This document shows positions 31,719 through 41,607 of a stretch of 55,588 bases of DNA, one piece after another. The notes beneath the pieces were generated by a model. The model did not search any database. It was given only the letters and a program-made list of their open reading frames with translations, and had not been told where the DNA came from. The position numbers were made by a program, and so were the translations under genes. The stretch comes from Castellaniella sp041677825 (GTDB lineage: Bacteria > Pseudomonadota > Gammaproteobacteria > Burkholderiales > Burkholderiaceae_B). Positions within the stretch are counted from its first letter, which is position 1, and every line of letters begins with the position of its first letter. Location: the NCBI RefSeq assembly GCF_041677825.1, contig NZ_JBAYPG010000025.1:1-55588 (forward strand), given 5' to 3'.

Positions 31719-34700
31719 ATGGCCACGGTCACTCTGGGCGTGAAGGTTGATGAATCCTTGCGCGAGCGCCTGCGCAATGTGGCAGCTGACATGGGTTGCA
31801 CGCCGCACTGGCTGCACAGGCAGGCTCTGCTCAGCTACATCGAATCCATAGAGCGGGGCCATGTGCCCCCCGAGTTGCAGCGCCATGGCCAGGATGACGG
31901 CGCCGAACCAGTGCCCGAGCCGGGGTGGCAGCCACCATTCCATGAATTCGCCCAGGAAATCCAGCCCCAGTCGGTGTTGCGGGCGGCCATCACGGCGGCG
32001 TATCGGCGCCCCGAACCCGACTGCGTGCGCATGCTGCTCGAACAGGCCGAATCCGGCCATGCCGATGCGGTGCAGGCCCTGGCCAGACGCCTGGTCACTG
32101 CGCTGCGCCGCAAGCGCAAGGGGGGTGGGGTCGATGGGCTGATCCAGGAATTCTCCCTGTCCAGCCAAGAGGGCGTGGCCCTGATGTGCCTGGCAGAAGC
32201 CCTGTTGCGCATCCCGGACCAGGCCACACGCGATGCGCTGATCCGCGACAAGATCAGCCAGGGCGACTGGCGGGCACACCTGGGCGAATCGCGCTCACTG
32301 TTCGTGAATGCCGCCACCTGGGGCCTGCTGGTGACCGGCAAGCTGGTCAGTGTCAACAGCGAACAAAGGCTTTCCCAGGCCCTGACGCGCCTCATCGGCC
32401 GGGGTGGCGAACCACTGATCCGGCGTGGGGTGAACATGGCCATGCGCCTCATGGGCGAACAGTTCGTCACGGGGCAGACCATCTCGGCCGCCCTCGCCAA
32501 CAGTCGCAAATACGAAGACATGGGCTTTCGGTATTCGTACGACATGCTCGGTGAGGCAGCGACCACGGCCCACGACGCCGAACGCTACAGGCAGTCGTAC
32601 GAACAGGCCATCCATGCCATTGGCAAGGCGGCCCAGGGGCGTGGCATCTACGAAGGGCCGGGCATCTCCATCAAGCTGTCGGCGCTGCATCCGCGCTACG
32701 AACGCGCCCAGCGTGATCGCGTCATGGCTGAGTTGCTGCCGCGCCTGGCCGGTCTGGCCGTTCTGGCACGCCAGTACGACATCGGCCTGAACATCGATGC
32801 CGAAGAGGCTGACCGCCTCGAACTTTCACTGGACCTGCTCGAGGCGCTGTGCGTCGATGCCCGCCTGGCGGGCTGGGACGGGATCGGGTTCGTGGTCCAG
32901 GCCTATCAGAAGCGGGCACCGCAGGTGATCGACTTCATCATCGATCTGGCACGCCGTACCCGGCATCGCATGATGGTTCGGCTGGTCAAGGGCGCCTACT
33001 GGGACACCGAAATCAAGCGCGCCCAGGTGGATGGCCTCGAGGGCTATCCGGTCTATACCCGCAAGGTGCACACAGACGTGTCGTACCTGGCCTGTGCCCG
33101 GCGCCTGCTGGCCGCACCCGAGGCGGTCTTTCCCCAGTTTGCCACGCACAACGCCCAGACGCTGGCGTCGATCTACCATCTTGCCGGCCAGAATTACTAT
33201 CCGGGCCAATATGAGTTCCAGTGCCTGCACGGGATGGGTGAGCCGCTGTACGAAGAAGTGGTGGGCCCGGTGTCCAAGGGGCGCCTCAACCGCCCGTGTC
33301 GCGTATATGCGCCCGTCGGTACCCACGAGACCCTGCTGGCCTATCTGGTCCGGCGCCTGCTCGAAAATGGCGCCAACACGTCGTTCGTCAATCAGGTCGG
33401 TGATGCCGGCATACCTGTCGATGCCCTCATCGAGGATCCAGTGGCCAGGGCGCGTGCCATTCGGCCGGTGGGCGCACCGCACGAACGCATTGCATTGCCC
33501 CGCGATCTGTACCGGGCCGGGCAACGCCTCAATTCGCAGGGTCTGGACCTGAGCAGCGAGCATCGTCTGGGCTCGCTGGCCGCCGCCCTGCTGTCCAGTG
33601 CAGATCGGTCATGGCGGGCCGCACCAGCCGGACAGACCGGCAACGCAGCGGCACGGCCCGTGCTCAACCCGGCCGATCATCGCGACGTGGTCGGCCACGT
33701 GCACGAAGCCGGTGACGGCGATATCCGGCTGGCCCTGCAACAGGCCCAATACGCAGCGCCCATCTGGCAGGCCACAGCGGTCTCCGAACGGGCCCACTGC
33801 CTGCGTGCAGCCGCGCAACTGATGGAAGACGAAATGCAGTTGTCGATCGGGCTGATCGTGCGCGAGGCGGGCAAGTCCTACCCGAATGCCATTGCGGAAG
33901 TCCGCGAGGCCGTTGATTTCCTGCGCTACTATGCCCGGCAGATCGAAGCCGGTTTCTCGAACGACAGCCATCGTCCGCTGGGGCCCGTGCTGTGCATCAG
34001 CCCGTGGAATTTCCCGCTCGCCATCTTCACCGGCCAGATCGGCGCAGCCCTCGCGGCCGGCAATGTGGTGCTGGCCAAGCCGGCCGAGCAGGCCACGCTG
34101 ATTGCCGCCTACGGGGTCTCGGTGCTGCATCGCGCCGGGGTGCCGGCCGATGTCGTGCAGCTTGTGCCCGGGCAGGGCGAAACCGTGGGCGCAGCGCTGG
34201 TCGCGAGCCCGGCGATCCGCGGTGTGCTGTTCACAGGTTCCACCGATGTCGCGCGGCAGATTGCCGCCACCTTGGCAGCCCGCCTGGATGACGCGGGTCA
34301 TCCCATTCCGTTGATCGCCGAAACCGGCGGCTTGAACGCGATGATCGTCGATTCATCCGCACTGACCGAGCAGGTGGTCTACGATGTGCTCGATTCGGCA
34401 TTCGATTCTGCCGGGCAGCGCTGTTCCGCCCTGCGCATCCTGTGTGTCCAGGAAGATTGTGCCGATCGTACCCTGGGCATGCTCGGCGGGGCCATGCTCG
34501 AGTTGCGGGTCGGGCGCCCGGAGCTTCTGGCCACGGACATCGGCCCGGTGATCGATGCCGAGGCACGCGCCACGATCGAAGCGCACGTGCAGGCCATGCA
34601 GGCGGCGGGCCATGAGGTCGTGCGCTATCCGCTCGATCCGGCCCTGGCGCATCTCGGCACCTATGTGGCACCCACCCTGATCTTCATCGATGATGTCGCG

Positions 34701-35498
34701 CAGGTCGAACGCGAGGTGTTCGGCCCGGTGCTGCACGTGTTGCGCTACGCCCGAGACGATCTGGATGCGTTGATCCAGGCGATCAATGCGCGGGGTTACG
34801 GGCTCACGTTCGGCGTGCATACCCGCCTGGATGAAATGGTCCACCACGTCACTGCGCGCGTGCGTGCCGGCAACCTGTATGTCAATCGCAATATCGTCGG
34901 CGCCACCGTGGGGGTACAACCCTTCGGAGGCGAGGGGCTTTCGGGCACGGGCCCGAAAGCAGGCGGGCCGCTCTATCTGCATCGCCTGCTGTCCCGCGGC
35001 CCGGCCTGGCTGCCCGAGAACGCCCTGGCGCCAGGAGATGAGGGGGTGTCTTTGCCGGGCCCGACAGGGGAGACCAACCACTACCGCCTCAGGCCGCGGG
35101 GTACGGTGCTGTGCCATGCATCCAGCGCAAGAGGCGCACAGGCGCAGTTCGAGGCCTGCGCACGCACCGGCAATTCGATGCTGTGGGTGGATCACCCCGG
35201 GGTCCGCGCGTGGTGGCATGGGCAGGCCGGGCCAGGCGAGCCCCAATGGGTAGCGGGTGATGCGCTGGATGCGGCGGCCTTCCAGGCGGTGCTTTTCGAG
35301 GGTGACAGCGATGCATTGCAGGCCCTGGCGCAGGCCATCGCCGCGCGCCCGGGGCCGATCCTGCCTGTCATTGCCCTCAACCACGATGAACTTGCGGCGG
35401 GTGCTGCGTATCCCCTGGAAATGCTGGTGCGCGAGGTGGCTCTGTGTATCAATACGGCCGCGGCAGGCGGCAATGCCACGCTGATGATGGTCGGTTGA
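31719..35498 (+). CDS. putA: trifunctional PutA: repressor, proline dehydrogenase and P5C dehydrogenase
   Basis: Oxidises proline to glutamate in two steps and, in this long form, represses its own locus when not membrane-bound. The 1259-residue chain has an N-terminal ribbon-helix-helix (TLGVKVDESLRERLRNVAAD), the FAD-dependent proline dehydrogenase barrel (about 160-500; RLVKGAYWDTEIK, YQKRAPQVIDF), and the aldehyde dehydrogenase domain with LAKPAEQA, GFTGST-like VLFTGSTDV, ETGGLNA (Glu) and GQRCSA (Cys). A C-terminal ALDH-like tail follows from about 1095. No putP lies beside it. Its promoter must lie within pqiC or the 26-base gap, unless it is read from the clp-pqi transcript. Confidence 0.96.
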   Translation: MATVTLGVKVDESLRERLRNVAADMGCTPHWLHRQALLSYIESIERGHVPPELQRHGQDDGAEPVPEPGWQPPFHEFAQEIQPQSVLRAAITAAYRRPEPDCVRMLLEQAESGHADAVQALARRLVTALRRKRKGGGVDGLIQEFSLSSQEGVALMCLAEALLRIPDQATRDALIRDKISQGDWRAHLGESRSLFVNAATWGLLVTGKLVSVNSEQRLSQALTRLIGRGGEPLIRRGVNMAMRLMGEQFVTGQTISAALANSRKYEDMGFRYSYDMLGEAATTAHDAERYRQSYEQAIHAIGKAAQGRGIYEGPGISIKLSALHPRYERAQRDRVMAELLPRLAGLAVLARQYDIGLNIDAEEADRLELSLDLLEALCVDARLAGWDGIGFVVQAYQKRAPQVIDFIIDLARRTRHRMMVRLVKGAYWDTEIKRAQVDGLEGYPVYTRKVHTDVSYLACARRLLAAPEAVFPQFATHNAQTLASIYHLAGQNYYPGQYEFQCLHGMGEPLYEEVVGPVSKGRLNRPCRVYAPVGTHETLLAYLVRRLLENGANTSFVNQVGDAGIPVDALIEDPVARARAIRPVGAPHERIALPRDLYRAGQRLNSQGLDLSSEHRLGSLAAALLSSADRSWRAAPAGQTGNAAARPVLNPADHRDVVGHVHEAGDGDIRLALQQAQYAAPIWQATAVSERAHCLRAAAQLMEDEMQLSIGLIVREAGKSYPNAIAEVREAVDFLRYYARQIEAGFSNDSHRPLGPVLCISPWNFPLAIFTGQIGAALAAGNVVLAKPAEQATLIAAYGVSVLHRAGVPADVVQLVPGQGETVGAALVASPAIRGVLFTGSTDVARQIAATLAARLDDAGHPIPLIAETGGLNAMIVDSSALTEQVVYDVLDSAFDSAGQRCSALRILCVQEDCADRTLGMLGGAMLELRVGRPELLATDIGPVIDAEARATIEAHVQAMQAAGHEVVRYPLDPALAHLGTYVAPTLIFIDDVAQVEREVFGPVLHVLRYARDDLDALIQAINARGYGLTFGVHTRLDEMVHHVTARVRAGNLYVNRNIVGATVGVQPFGGEGLSGTGPKAGGPLYLHRLLSRGPAWLPENALAPGDEGVSLPGPTGETNHYRLRPRGTVLCHASSARGAQAQFEACARTGNSMLWVDHPGVRAWWHGQAGPGEPQWVAGDALDAAAFQAVLFEGDSDALQALAQAIAARPGPILPVIALNHDELAAGAAYPLEMLVREVALCINTAAAGGNATLMMVG

Positions 35499-35515
35499 TA
35501 CGGGGGGTACGGCCC

Positions 35516-35980
35516 CTACGACGCCCCGGTGCTGCCAAACCCCCCGGTGCCGCGGCCGGTCGTGGTGTCGAATGCCTCGACCAGGTGCAGATCGACCTGC
35601 ACCACGGGCTGGAACAGGAGTTGCGCGATGCGCTCGCCGGGCTGCACCGCGTACGCCTGCGTGCCCTCGTTGCTCAGCAGGACCTTGATTTCCCCATGGT
35701 AATCGGCATCGATCACGCCGATCCCCTGCGCGACGCGGACGCCATGTTTGAGCGACAGGCCGGATCGTGAAGCCACGATGGCGACCAGCCCGGGATCCAT
35801 CATGTTCAGTGCCAGCCCGGTGCCGATCGGCAGGCGCTCGCCGGGTTGCAGGATCTCGGGTTCGGCCAGGCAGGCGCGCAGATCCAGGGCCGCAGATCCA
35901 CTGGTGGCATAGGTGGGCAGCGCGATTTTCCCGTGCAGGAGTGGGTTGACGATGCGGGCCTGGATGAGACGTCGTTGCAT
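35516..35980 (-). CDS. dut: dUTP diphosphatase
   Basis: Hydrolyses dUTP to dUMP, keeping uracil out of DNA and feeding thymidylate synthesis. The 154-residue trimeric enzyme shows ATSGSAALDLRA (motif 1), ASRSGLSLKHG (2), GVIDADYHGEI (3), PGERIAQLLF (4) and RGTGGFGSTG (5), all intact. ATG 35980 follows AGGGATCC. It lies 16 bases after the coaBC stop in the same direction, matching the usual dut-coaBC neighbourhood. Confidence 0.97.
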   Translation of the reverse strand: MQRRLIQARIVNPLLHGKIALPTYATSGSAALDLRACLAEPEILQPGERLPIGTGLALNMMDPGLVAIVASRSGLSLKHGVRVAQGIGVIDADYHGEIKVLLSNEGTQAYAVQPGERIAQLLFQPVVQVDLHLVEAFDTTTGRGTGGFGSTGAS

Positions 35981-35996
35981 GGGGATCCCTACAGAG

Positions 35997-37229
35997 TCAG
36001 GTGGCAGCAGACGGCGCATCCGGCCGGGCTGCGGTGGCTGGCAGCCGGCGGCTGATTTCGTGCACCAGCAGACGTGCGGCCTGCAGTTTTTCGAGGCGCG
36101 GCAGGGGGTGCGCACCATGCGCATCGAACAGGACGAGTTCGGTATCCTGGGCGCCCATGGCGTCTTGCGCCAGATTGCCGACGATGACCTCGATGCCCTT
36201 GCGCAGGCGCTTGGCCTGGGCATGCTCATGCAGATGTTCGGTCTCGGCTGCGAAACCCAGGCACCAGGGGCCATCTGGCAGTGCAGCCACAGCGGCAAGA
36301 ATATCGGGATTTTGCACGAACTGCAGTTGTGGTGGCGCGCTGTCTGCTGATTTTTTCATTTTCTGGGCCGACGGGTTGGCCACGCCCCAGTCTGCCACGG
36401 CGGCCACTGCCAGGAAAAGGTCGGCTGCGGCCGCATGCCGCATGACCTCGGCATGCATCCGGCGCGCAGAATCAACCTCGATGCGCAGCACGCCATCGGG
36501 GCAGGGCAGGCTCACCGGCCCGGAGACCAGAATGACCCGGGCGCCCGCTTCGGCACATGCGCGTGCCAGCGCGTAGCCCATGCGCCCTGATGAACGATTG
36601 GTCAGCACGCGCACCGGATCGATGGTCTCGCTGGTCGGGCCGGCCGTGATCAGAACCTGGCGGCCGGCCAGATGTTTGGGCTGGAAGAACGCCACCAGGG
36701 CGCGCAGGATCTGGTCGGGTTCCATCATGCGCCCCGAGCCTGTTTCGCCACAGGCCTGCCCGCCTTCGGCCGGGCCGATCAGGTGTACCCCGTCGGCCTG
36801 CAATTGCCGGGCATTGCGCTGGGTGGCCGGGTGCACCCACATTTCGTGGTTCATGGCCGGTGCCGCGATCAACGGTACGGTACCGCGCGCTACGCACAGG
36901 GTGGTGAGCAGGTTGTCAGCCAGACCGTGCGTGATCCGGGCGAGGAAATCGGTACTGGCCGGCGCCACCAGGATTGCATCGACCCCGCGTGTGAGATTGA
37001 TGTGCGCCATGCGGTTGGCCATGCGCGCATCCCAGGCATCCACCCAGACCGGGCGGCCCGACAGCGCCTGGAAGGTGGCCTCGGTGATGAACCGGGTGGC
37101 CGCCTCGGTCATTACGACATCGACCGTTGCGCCTTCATCCTGCAGGCGTCGCAGCAGTTCGGCCGACTTGTAGCAGGCGATGCCGCCCGTGAGCCCGAGT
37201 ACGATGCGTTTGCCGGCAAGATCAGGCAT
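35997..37229 (-). CDS. coaBC: phosphopantothenoylcysteine decarboxylase / synthetase CoaBC
   Basis: Bifunctional CoA-synthesis enzyme: joins cysteine to 4'-phosphopantothenate and decarboxylates the product. Of 410 residues, the N-terminal flavoprotein domain begins KRIVLGLTGGIACYKSAELL and has the FMN/substrate motif PAMNHEMW and the lid GSGRMMEP. The C-terminal synthetase has ITAGPTSETIDPVRVLTNRSSGRMG (quoted in part) and AVADW. The start overlaps the lspA stop by eight bases, so the coaBC start is coupled to the ileS-lspA transcript. Confidence 0.96.
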   Translation of the reverse strand: MPDLAGKRIVLGLTGGIACYKSAELLRRLQDEGATVDVVMTEAATRFITEATFQALSGRPVWVDAWDARMANRMAHINLTRGVDAILVAPASTDFLARITHGLADNLLTTLCVARGTVPLIAAPAMNHEMWVHPATQRNARQLQADGVHLIGPAEGGQACGETGSGRMMEPDQILRALVAFFQPKHLAGRQVLITAGPTSETIDPVRVLTNRSSGRMGYALARACAEAGARVILVSGPVSLPCPDGVLRIEVDSARRMHAEVMRHAAAADLFLAVAAVADWGVANPSAQKMKKSADSAPPQLQFVQNPDILAAVAALPDGPWCLGFAAETEHLHEHAQAKRLRKGIEVIVGNLAQDAMGAQDTELVLFDAHGAHPLPRLEKLQAARLLVHEISRRLPATAARPDAPSAAT

Positions 37230-37764
37230 GGGGTGGCCTCGGCGTTCTGGGGCGTGCGCGCCGGGTGCGCAGGATTTCTTCGAGGATCAGCAGGGCGGCG
37301 CCCACGGTAATGGCGGCATCGGCGACGTTGAACGCGGGAAAATGCCAGCCGTTCCAGTGGAACAGGAAAAAATCGGTCACATAGCCCATGTCGATACGTT
37401 CCCAGGCATTGCCGCCGGCCCCGCCGAGGATCAGGGCCAGGGCCATGCAGTGAAGTTTGTCATGGGCATCGCGATAGATCCAGTAGGTGATGAGCAGCAT
37501 CGCCAGAATGGCGATGGATGGCAACAGCCAGCGGTTTTCGCTGCTCGCGGTGACCAGAAAACCAAACGCGATGCCTTCGTTGTAGCGCAGCGTCAGATCA
37601 AAGAACGGCAACAAGGTGACCCGGTCATCATAGCTCAGGTTGCCGACGATCCACGATTTGGTGACCAGATCCACCACAATCACCAGGGCGGACAATGCCA
37701 GCCAGCGCAACACCAGCATGCCACGCGTGACGGCCGGGATGCCCGCAGCACGGTCTTCAGGCAT
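37222..37764 (-). CDS. lspA: lipoprotein signal peptidase (signal peptidase II)
   Basis: Cleaves signal peptides of lipoproteins in the inner membrane. The 180-residue chain has four spans and both aspartate motifs: GYVTDF, and FNVADAAI. NEGIAFGF and GGAGGNAWERID are the other conserved segments; WERID replaces the commoner IDR pattern but keeps the Arg-Asp-like layout. ATG 37764 overlaps the ileS stop by eight bases, as in the widespread ileS-lspA pair. Confidence 0.96.
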   Translation of the reverse strand: MPEDRAAGIPAVTRGMLVLRWLALSALVIVVDLVTKSWIVGNLSYDDRVTLLPFFDLTLRYNEGIAFGFLVTASSENRWLLPSIAILAMLLITYWIYRDAHDKLHCMALALILGGAGGNAWERIDMGYVTDFFLFHWNGWHFPAFNVADAAITVGAALLILEEILRTRRARPRTPRPPHA

Positions 37765-40597
37765 GGCGACGGACTTCTCCGGACTGGCCAAGATTCTGGA
37801 CGCAGCGCGCGCACAGCTCGGGGTGTTCGGCGTTTGCACCGACATCGGGCCGATGGTGCCAGCAGCGCGCACACTTGGCGTGGGTGCTGGCCTGTACGCG
37901 GATCCCGAGCGCGCCTGGCTGCGGGTGCGCGGTGCTGCGCGAGACCAGCATCACGAAGCGCAGGTCTTCGCCCAGGGACTGCAGCAGGGCGAAATCCTCG
38001 GGCCCGGCGTCATAATCCACCTCTGCTGCGAGCGAGGAACCGATTTCGCCGCGGGCGCGCACCGTCTCGATCTCGCGCATGGTGTCGGCTCGAATCGCTC
38101 GCAGACGGGTCCAGCGTGCGGCCAGATCGTCGGCCTCATCGATGACGGGCAGCGCATGGTGCAGTTCGGTGAAAATGGTGCCCATGGCCTGGCCCGGATG
38201 CAGGTCGGCCCAGGCCTCTTCGGCGGTGAATGACAGAATCGGCGCCAGCAGTTTCAGCAGGGTATGGGTGATGTGATGCAGGGCGGTCTGGGCCGAGCGT
38301 CTCGCAAGACTGTCGGCAGCCGTCGTGTAGAGCCTGTCCTTGAGGATGTCGAGGTAGAACGCGCCCAGGTCTTCGGAACAGAAGATCTGCAGACGGGCCA
38401 CGGCAGAATGGAACTCGTACGCATCATAGGCAGCCAGCACTTCGGCCTTCATGGCCGCGGTCATGATCAGGGCGTAGCGATCGATCTCGAGCAGGCCGCC
38501 GGTGGGTACGGTGTCCTGTACGGGGTCGAAGTCGGCCAGATTGCCCAGGAGAAACTTCAGCGTATTGCGGATGCGCCGATACGACTCGACCACCCGGTCG
38601 AGAATCTGGCGCGAAATCGAGAGTTCTCCGGAATAGTCAGTGGCTGCGGTCCAGAGGCGCAGGATTTCGGCTCCCAGCGTGTTGGCGACTTCCTGGGGAT
38701 AGACGACGTTGCCTACGGATTTGCTCATTTTCTTGCCGTGGCCATCGACCACGAAACCGTGTGTGAGCAGGGCCTTGTAAGGCGGCCGGCCGTACAGCAT
38801 GCAGCCCGTCAGCAATGACGAGTGGAACCAGCCGCGGTGCTGGTCGGAGCCTTCGAGGTACAGGTCGGCGGGCCAGGCCAGCTGCTCGGCGTGCGAACCC
38901 TTGATGGCCTGATCCTGTCCCCCCATGACCGTGGCGTGCGTGGTGCCTGAATCGAACCAGACATCCAGCGTGTCGCGGTTTTTTTCGTACTGATCGGCTT
39001 CGGCACCCAGGAACTCGTCTACCGGCAGGGTCTGCCAGGCCTCGATGCCGTCTTTTTCGACGCGTTCGGCAATCTGTTCGAGCAGTTCGGGGGTGCGCGG
39101 GTGCAGTTCGCCCGTTTCCTTGTGGACAAAGAAGGCCATGGGCACCCCCCATTGGCGTTGCCGCGACAGGGTCCAGTCGGGCCGGTTGGCGATCATGGCA
39201 TGCAGGCGGGCGCGCCCCCATGCGGGATAGAACGCGGTGTCGGCCACGCCCTCGAGTGCCATCTCGCGCAGTGCCGGGCCTTCTTTGGGCGTGATGTCCA
39301 TGCCGGCGAACCATTGGCTGGTGGCCCGATAGATCACGGGTGTCTTGTGGCGCCAGCAGTGCATGTAGCTGTGCTCGTGCGGCCTGGCGTGCACCAGGCT
39401 GCCTGCGGCCTCGAGGGCCTGCACGATGTGTGGATTGGCCTCCCAGATGAGCTGGCCACCGAACAGAGGCAGGGTCTGGGCATAGTGCCCGTTGCCCATG
39501 ACCGGGTTCAGAATGGCGTCATCGGCCAGCCCGTGGGCCCGGCATGACAGAAAGTCTTCGACCCCGTAGGCGGGCGAGGAATGCACGATGCCCGTGCCTG
39601 AATCGAGCGTGACGTAATCCCCGAGGTGAATCGGCGCCAGGCGCGCATAGCCCGGATGGGCCGTGTACAGGGGATGGCGAAATGCCAGCCCCTGCAGGGC
39701 AGCCCCGGACGCGCGCGCCAGGATACGCCCCGTCAGGCCCCATTGCTCGAGGCACGCAGCGACCCGCTCGGCGGCCAGCAGCAGCAGCGGGCCGGTGGCC
39801 AGCGGGGTGTCGAGCCGTACCAGTGCGTACTCGTGTTCGGGGTGCACATTGAGCGCCTGGTTGGCGGGCAAGGTCCAGGGCGTGGTCGTCCAGATGACGA
39901 TGGCGCCGGCAGCCACCGGTTCGGGCAGCGCGAAGGCCCGGGCCACTGCGGCGCGGTCGTCGAACGCAAAGGCCACGTCGACGGCCGTATCGCGCCGGTC
40001 GGCGTATTCGACTTCTGCTTCGGCCAGCGCCGAGCCGCAATCGAAGCACCAGTTGACGGGTTTCAGGCCACGGAACACGAACCCCTTGCGCATGATCTGT
40101 GCAAGCACCCGGAGTTCGTCGGCCTCGTTGAGGGGATTCATCGTCAGGTACGGGTTGTCCCAGTCGGCCAGAACGCCCAGGCGCTTGAAGTCCTTGCGCT
40201 GACGGTCGATCTGCTCGCTGGCATAGGCCCGCGCCCGCGCCTGGACTTCGGCTACGGGCAGGTTCTTGCCGTATTTCTTCTCGATCTGGATCTCGATCGG
40301 CATGCCGTGGCAATCCCAGCCGGGGACATACGGTGCATCATAGCCGGCCAGGCCCCGGCTCTTGACGATGATGTCCTTCAGGATCTTGTTGACGGCATGG
40401 CCGATGTGGATATCGCCATTGGCGTAGGGCGGGCCATCGTGCAGGATGAATTTCGGCCGCCCGCTGGCTGCGGCCCGGATGGCCTGGTAGACCTTGTTCT
40501 CTTGCCATTGGTCGATCCAGCCCGGTTCGCGCTTGGCCAGGTTGCCACGCATGGGGAAGGGCGTTTCGGGCAGGTTGAGGGTGTTTTTATAGTCCAT
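37757..40597 (-). CDS. ileS: isoleucyl-tRNA synthetase
   Basis: Charges tRNA-Ile. The 946-residue class I synthetase has GDIHIGHAVN (HIGH motif) near residue 67, an editing CP1 domain (TTTPWTLPANQALN), KKMSKSVGN for KMSKS, and a C-terminal zinc knuckle CARCWHH...CARC. This is the type I bacterial IleRS with the zinc domain at the end. Start ATG 40597 lies inside the 3' end of ribF (11-base overlap). Transcribed ribF-ileS-lspA-coaBC-dut. A tRNA-Ile2 gene is at the right end of the window. Confidence 0.97.
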   Translation of the reverse strand: MDYKNTLNLPETPFPMRGNLAKREPGWIDQWQENKVYQAIRAAASGRPKFILHDGPPYANGDIHIGHAVNKILKDIIVKSRGLAGYDAPYVPGWDCHGMPIEIQIEKKYGKNLPVAEVQARARAYASEQIDRQRKDFKRLGVLADWDNPYLTMNPLNEADELRVLAQIMRKGFVFRGLKPVNWCFDCGSALAEAEVEYADRRDTAVDVAFAFDDRAAVARAFALPEPVAAGAIVIWTTTPWTLPANQALNVHPEHEYALVRLDTPLATGPLLLLAAERVAACLEQWGLTGRILARASGAALQGLAFRHPLYTAHPGYARLAPIHLGDYVTLDSGTGIVHSSPAYGVEDFLSCRAHGLADDAILNPVMGNGHYAQTLPLFGGQLIWEANPHIVQALEAAGSLVHARPHEHSYMHCWRHKTPVIYRATSQWFAGMDITPKEGPALREMALEGVADTAFYPAWGRARLHAMIANRPDWTLSRQRQWGVPMAFFVHKETGELHPRTPELLEQIAERVEKDGIEAWQTLPVDEFLGAEADQYEKNRDTLDVWFDSGTTHATVMGGQDQAIKGSHAEQLAWPADLYLEGSDQHRGWFHSSLLTGCMLYGRPPYKALLTHGFVVDGHGKKMSKSVGNVVYPQEVANTLGAEILRLWTAATDYSGELSISRQILDRVVESYRRIRNTLKFLLGNLADFDPVQDTVPTGGLLEIDRYALIMTAAMKAEVLAAYDAYEFHSAVARLQIFCSEDLGAFYLDILKDRLYTTAADSLARRSAQTALHHITHTLLKLLAPILSFTAEEAWADLHPGQAMGTIFTELHHALPVIDEADDLAARWTRLRAIRADTMREIETVRARGEIGSSLAAEVDYDAGPEDFALLQSLGEDLRFVMLVSRSTAHPQPGALGIRVQASTHAKCARCWHHRPDVGANAEHPELCARCVQNLGQSGEVRRHA

Positions 40598-41552
40598 GGG
40601 AGGCAAAATAAGTGCGGGCGCCCTGCACATCGCTCTGGATGGCCGCGCCCAGTGAAGCAAGGTCGGGAAAGGTTTCTTCGTCGCGCAGGAAATGCAGCAG
40701 TTCGACGCTCACGAGTGTACCGTAGGCATCCGGGCTGGCATCCAGAATGTGGGTCTCGAGAAGCAGCGGGCCGTCTTTCGTCACTGTGGGCCGGATCCCG
40801 AGGCTGGCCACGCCGGCCAGTGGCCGGGGCCCCAGGCCCAGCACCCGCACGACGTAGATGCCATGACGCATGGCGCTCGGTTCGGGTACACGCAGGTTCA
40901 GCGTGGGGAAACCGATGCGTCGGCCCAGTTTGCGGCCATGGATGACATGGCCGCTGATCCTGGGGGGCGCGCCCAGAAGGTGGGCGGCCTGGGCCACCTG
41001 GCCAGCAGCCAGGACACTGCGCAGGCTCGAACTGGAAATACGCCGGCCAGAGGATTCCTTCACATCCTGCAGGGTGTCGACGGTGAACCCCAGTTCGGCG
41101 CCCAATCGCCTGAGCAGCGCGATATCGCCCGCGCGCCGGTGGCCGAAGCGGAAATCTTCGCCCACCAGCAGCCAGCGTGTGTTCAAGCCCTTGACCAGCA
41201 GCGTACGGATGAACGCTTCGGCACCCATCTGGGCCAGTGCCTGATTGAAGCGCAAGATGACGATCTGCTGCATGCCGCAGGCGGCCAGGCGCGCCGTCTT
41301 GTCACGCAGCGTGCTGATCTGTGCCGGGGCCAGGTCGGACTTGCGTGTCAATTGCGCGAAATAGGCGCGTGGGTGCGGCGTGAATGTCATGACCGTGGGC
41401 AGCAGGCCATGTTTCGTGGCGTACTGGTGCACCCGCTCGAGAATGGCCTGGTGGCCCAGATGCACGCCATCGAAATTGCCGATGGTCACGGCGCTGGGCG
41501 CCGAGCAATGTCGGCGCGGCAGGTGTCGGTAGAGGGTGGGGGTGATGTTCAC
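40587..41552 (-). CDS. ribF: bifunctional riboflavin kinase / FAD synthetase
   Basis: Makes FMN from riboflavin and then FAD. The 321-residue chain has the nucleotidylyltransferase domain with SAVTIGNFDGVHLGHQAIL and SSSSLRSVLAAG, then the kinase domain HGRKLGRRIGFPTLNL with VASLGIRPTV. The start is a GTG (41552; encodes Met-Asn-Ile-Thr), chosen because it gives the family N-terminus; no better ATG lies nearby. It diverges from purN with a 55-base spacer and leads the ileS operon. Confidence 0.95.
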   Translation of the reverse strand: MNITPTLYRHLPRRHCSAPSAVTIGNFDGVHLGHQAILERVHQYATKHGLLPTVMTFTPHPRAYFAQLTRKSDLAPAQISTLRDKTARLAACGMQQIVILRFNQALAQMGAEAFIRTLLVKGLNTRWLLVGEDFRFGHRRAGDIALLRRLGAELGFTVDTLQDVKESSGRRISSSSLRSVLAAGQVAQAAHLLGAPPRISGHVIHGRKLGRRIGFPTLNLRVPEPSAMRHGIYVVRVLGLGPRPLAGVASLGIRPTVTKDGPLLLETHILDASPDAYGTLVSVELLHFLRDEETFPDLASLGAAIQSDVQGARTYFASHGL

Positions 41553-41607
41553 GGACCACAGTTTACAATCGAAGATCATTTGCGATTTTATGCCGGAGTC
41601 AGGATTC

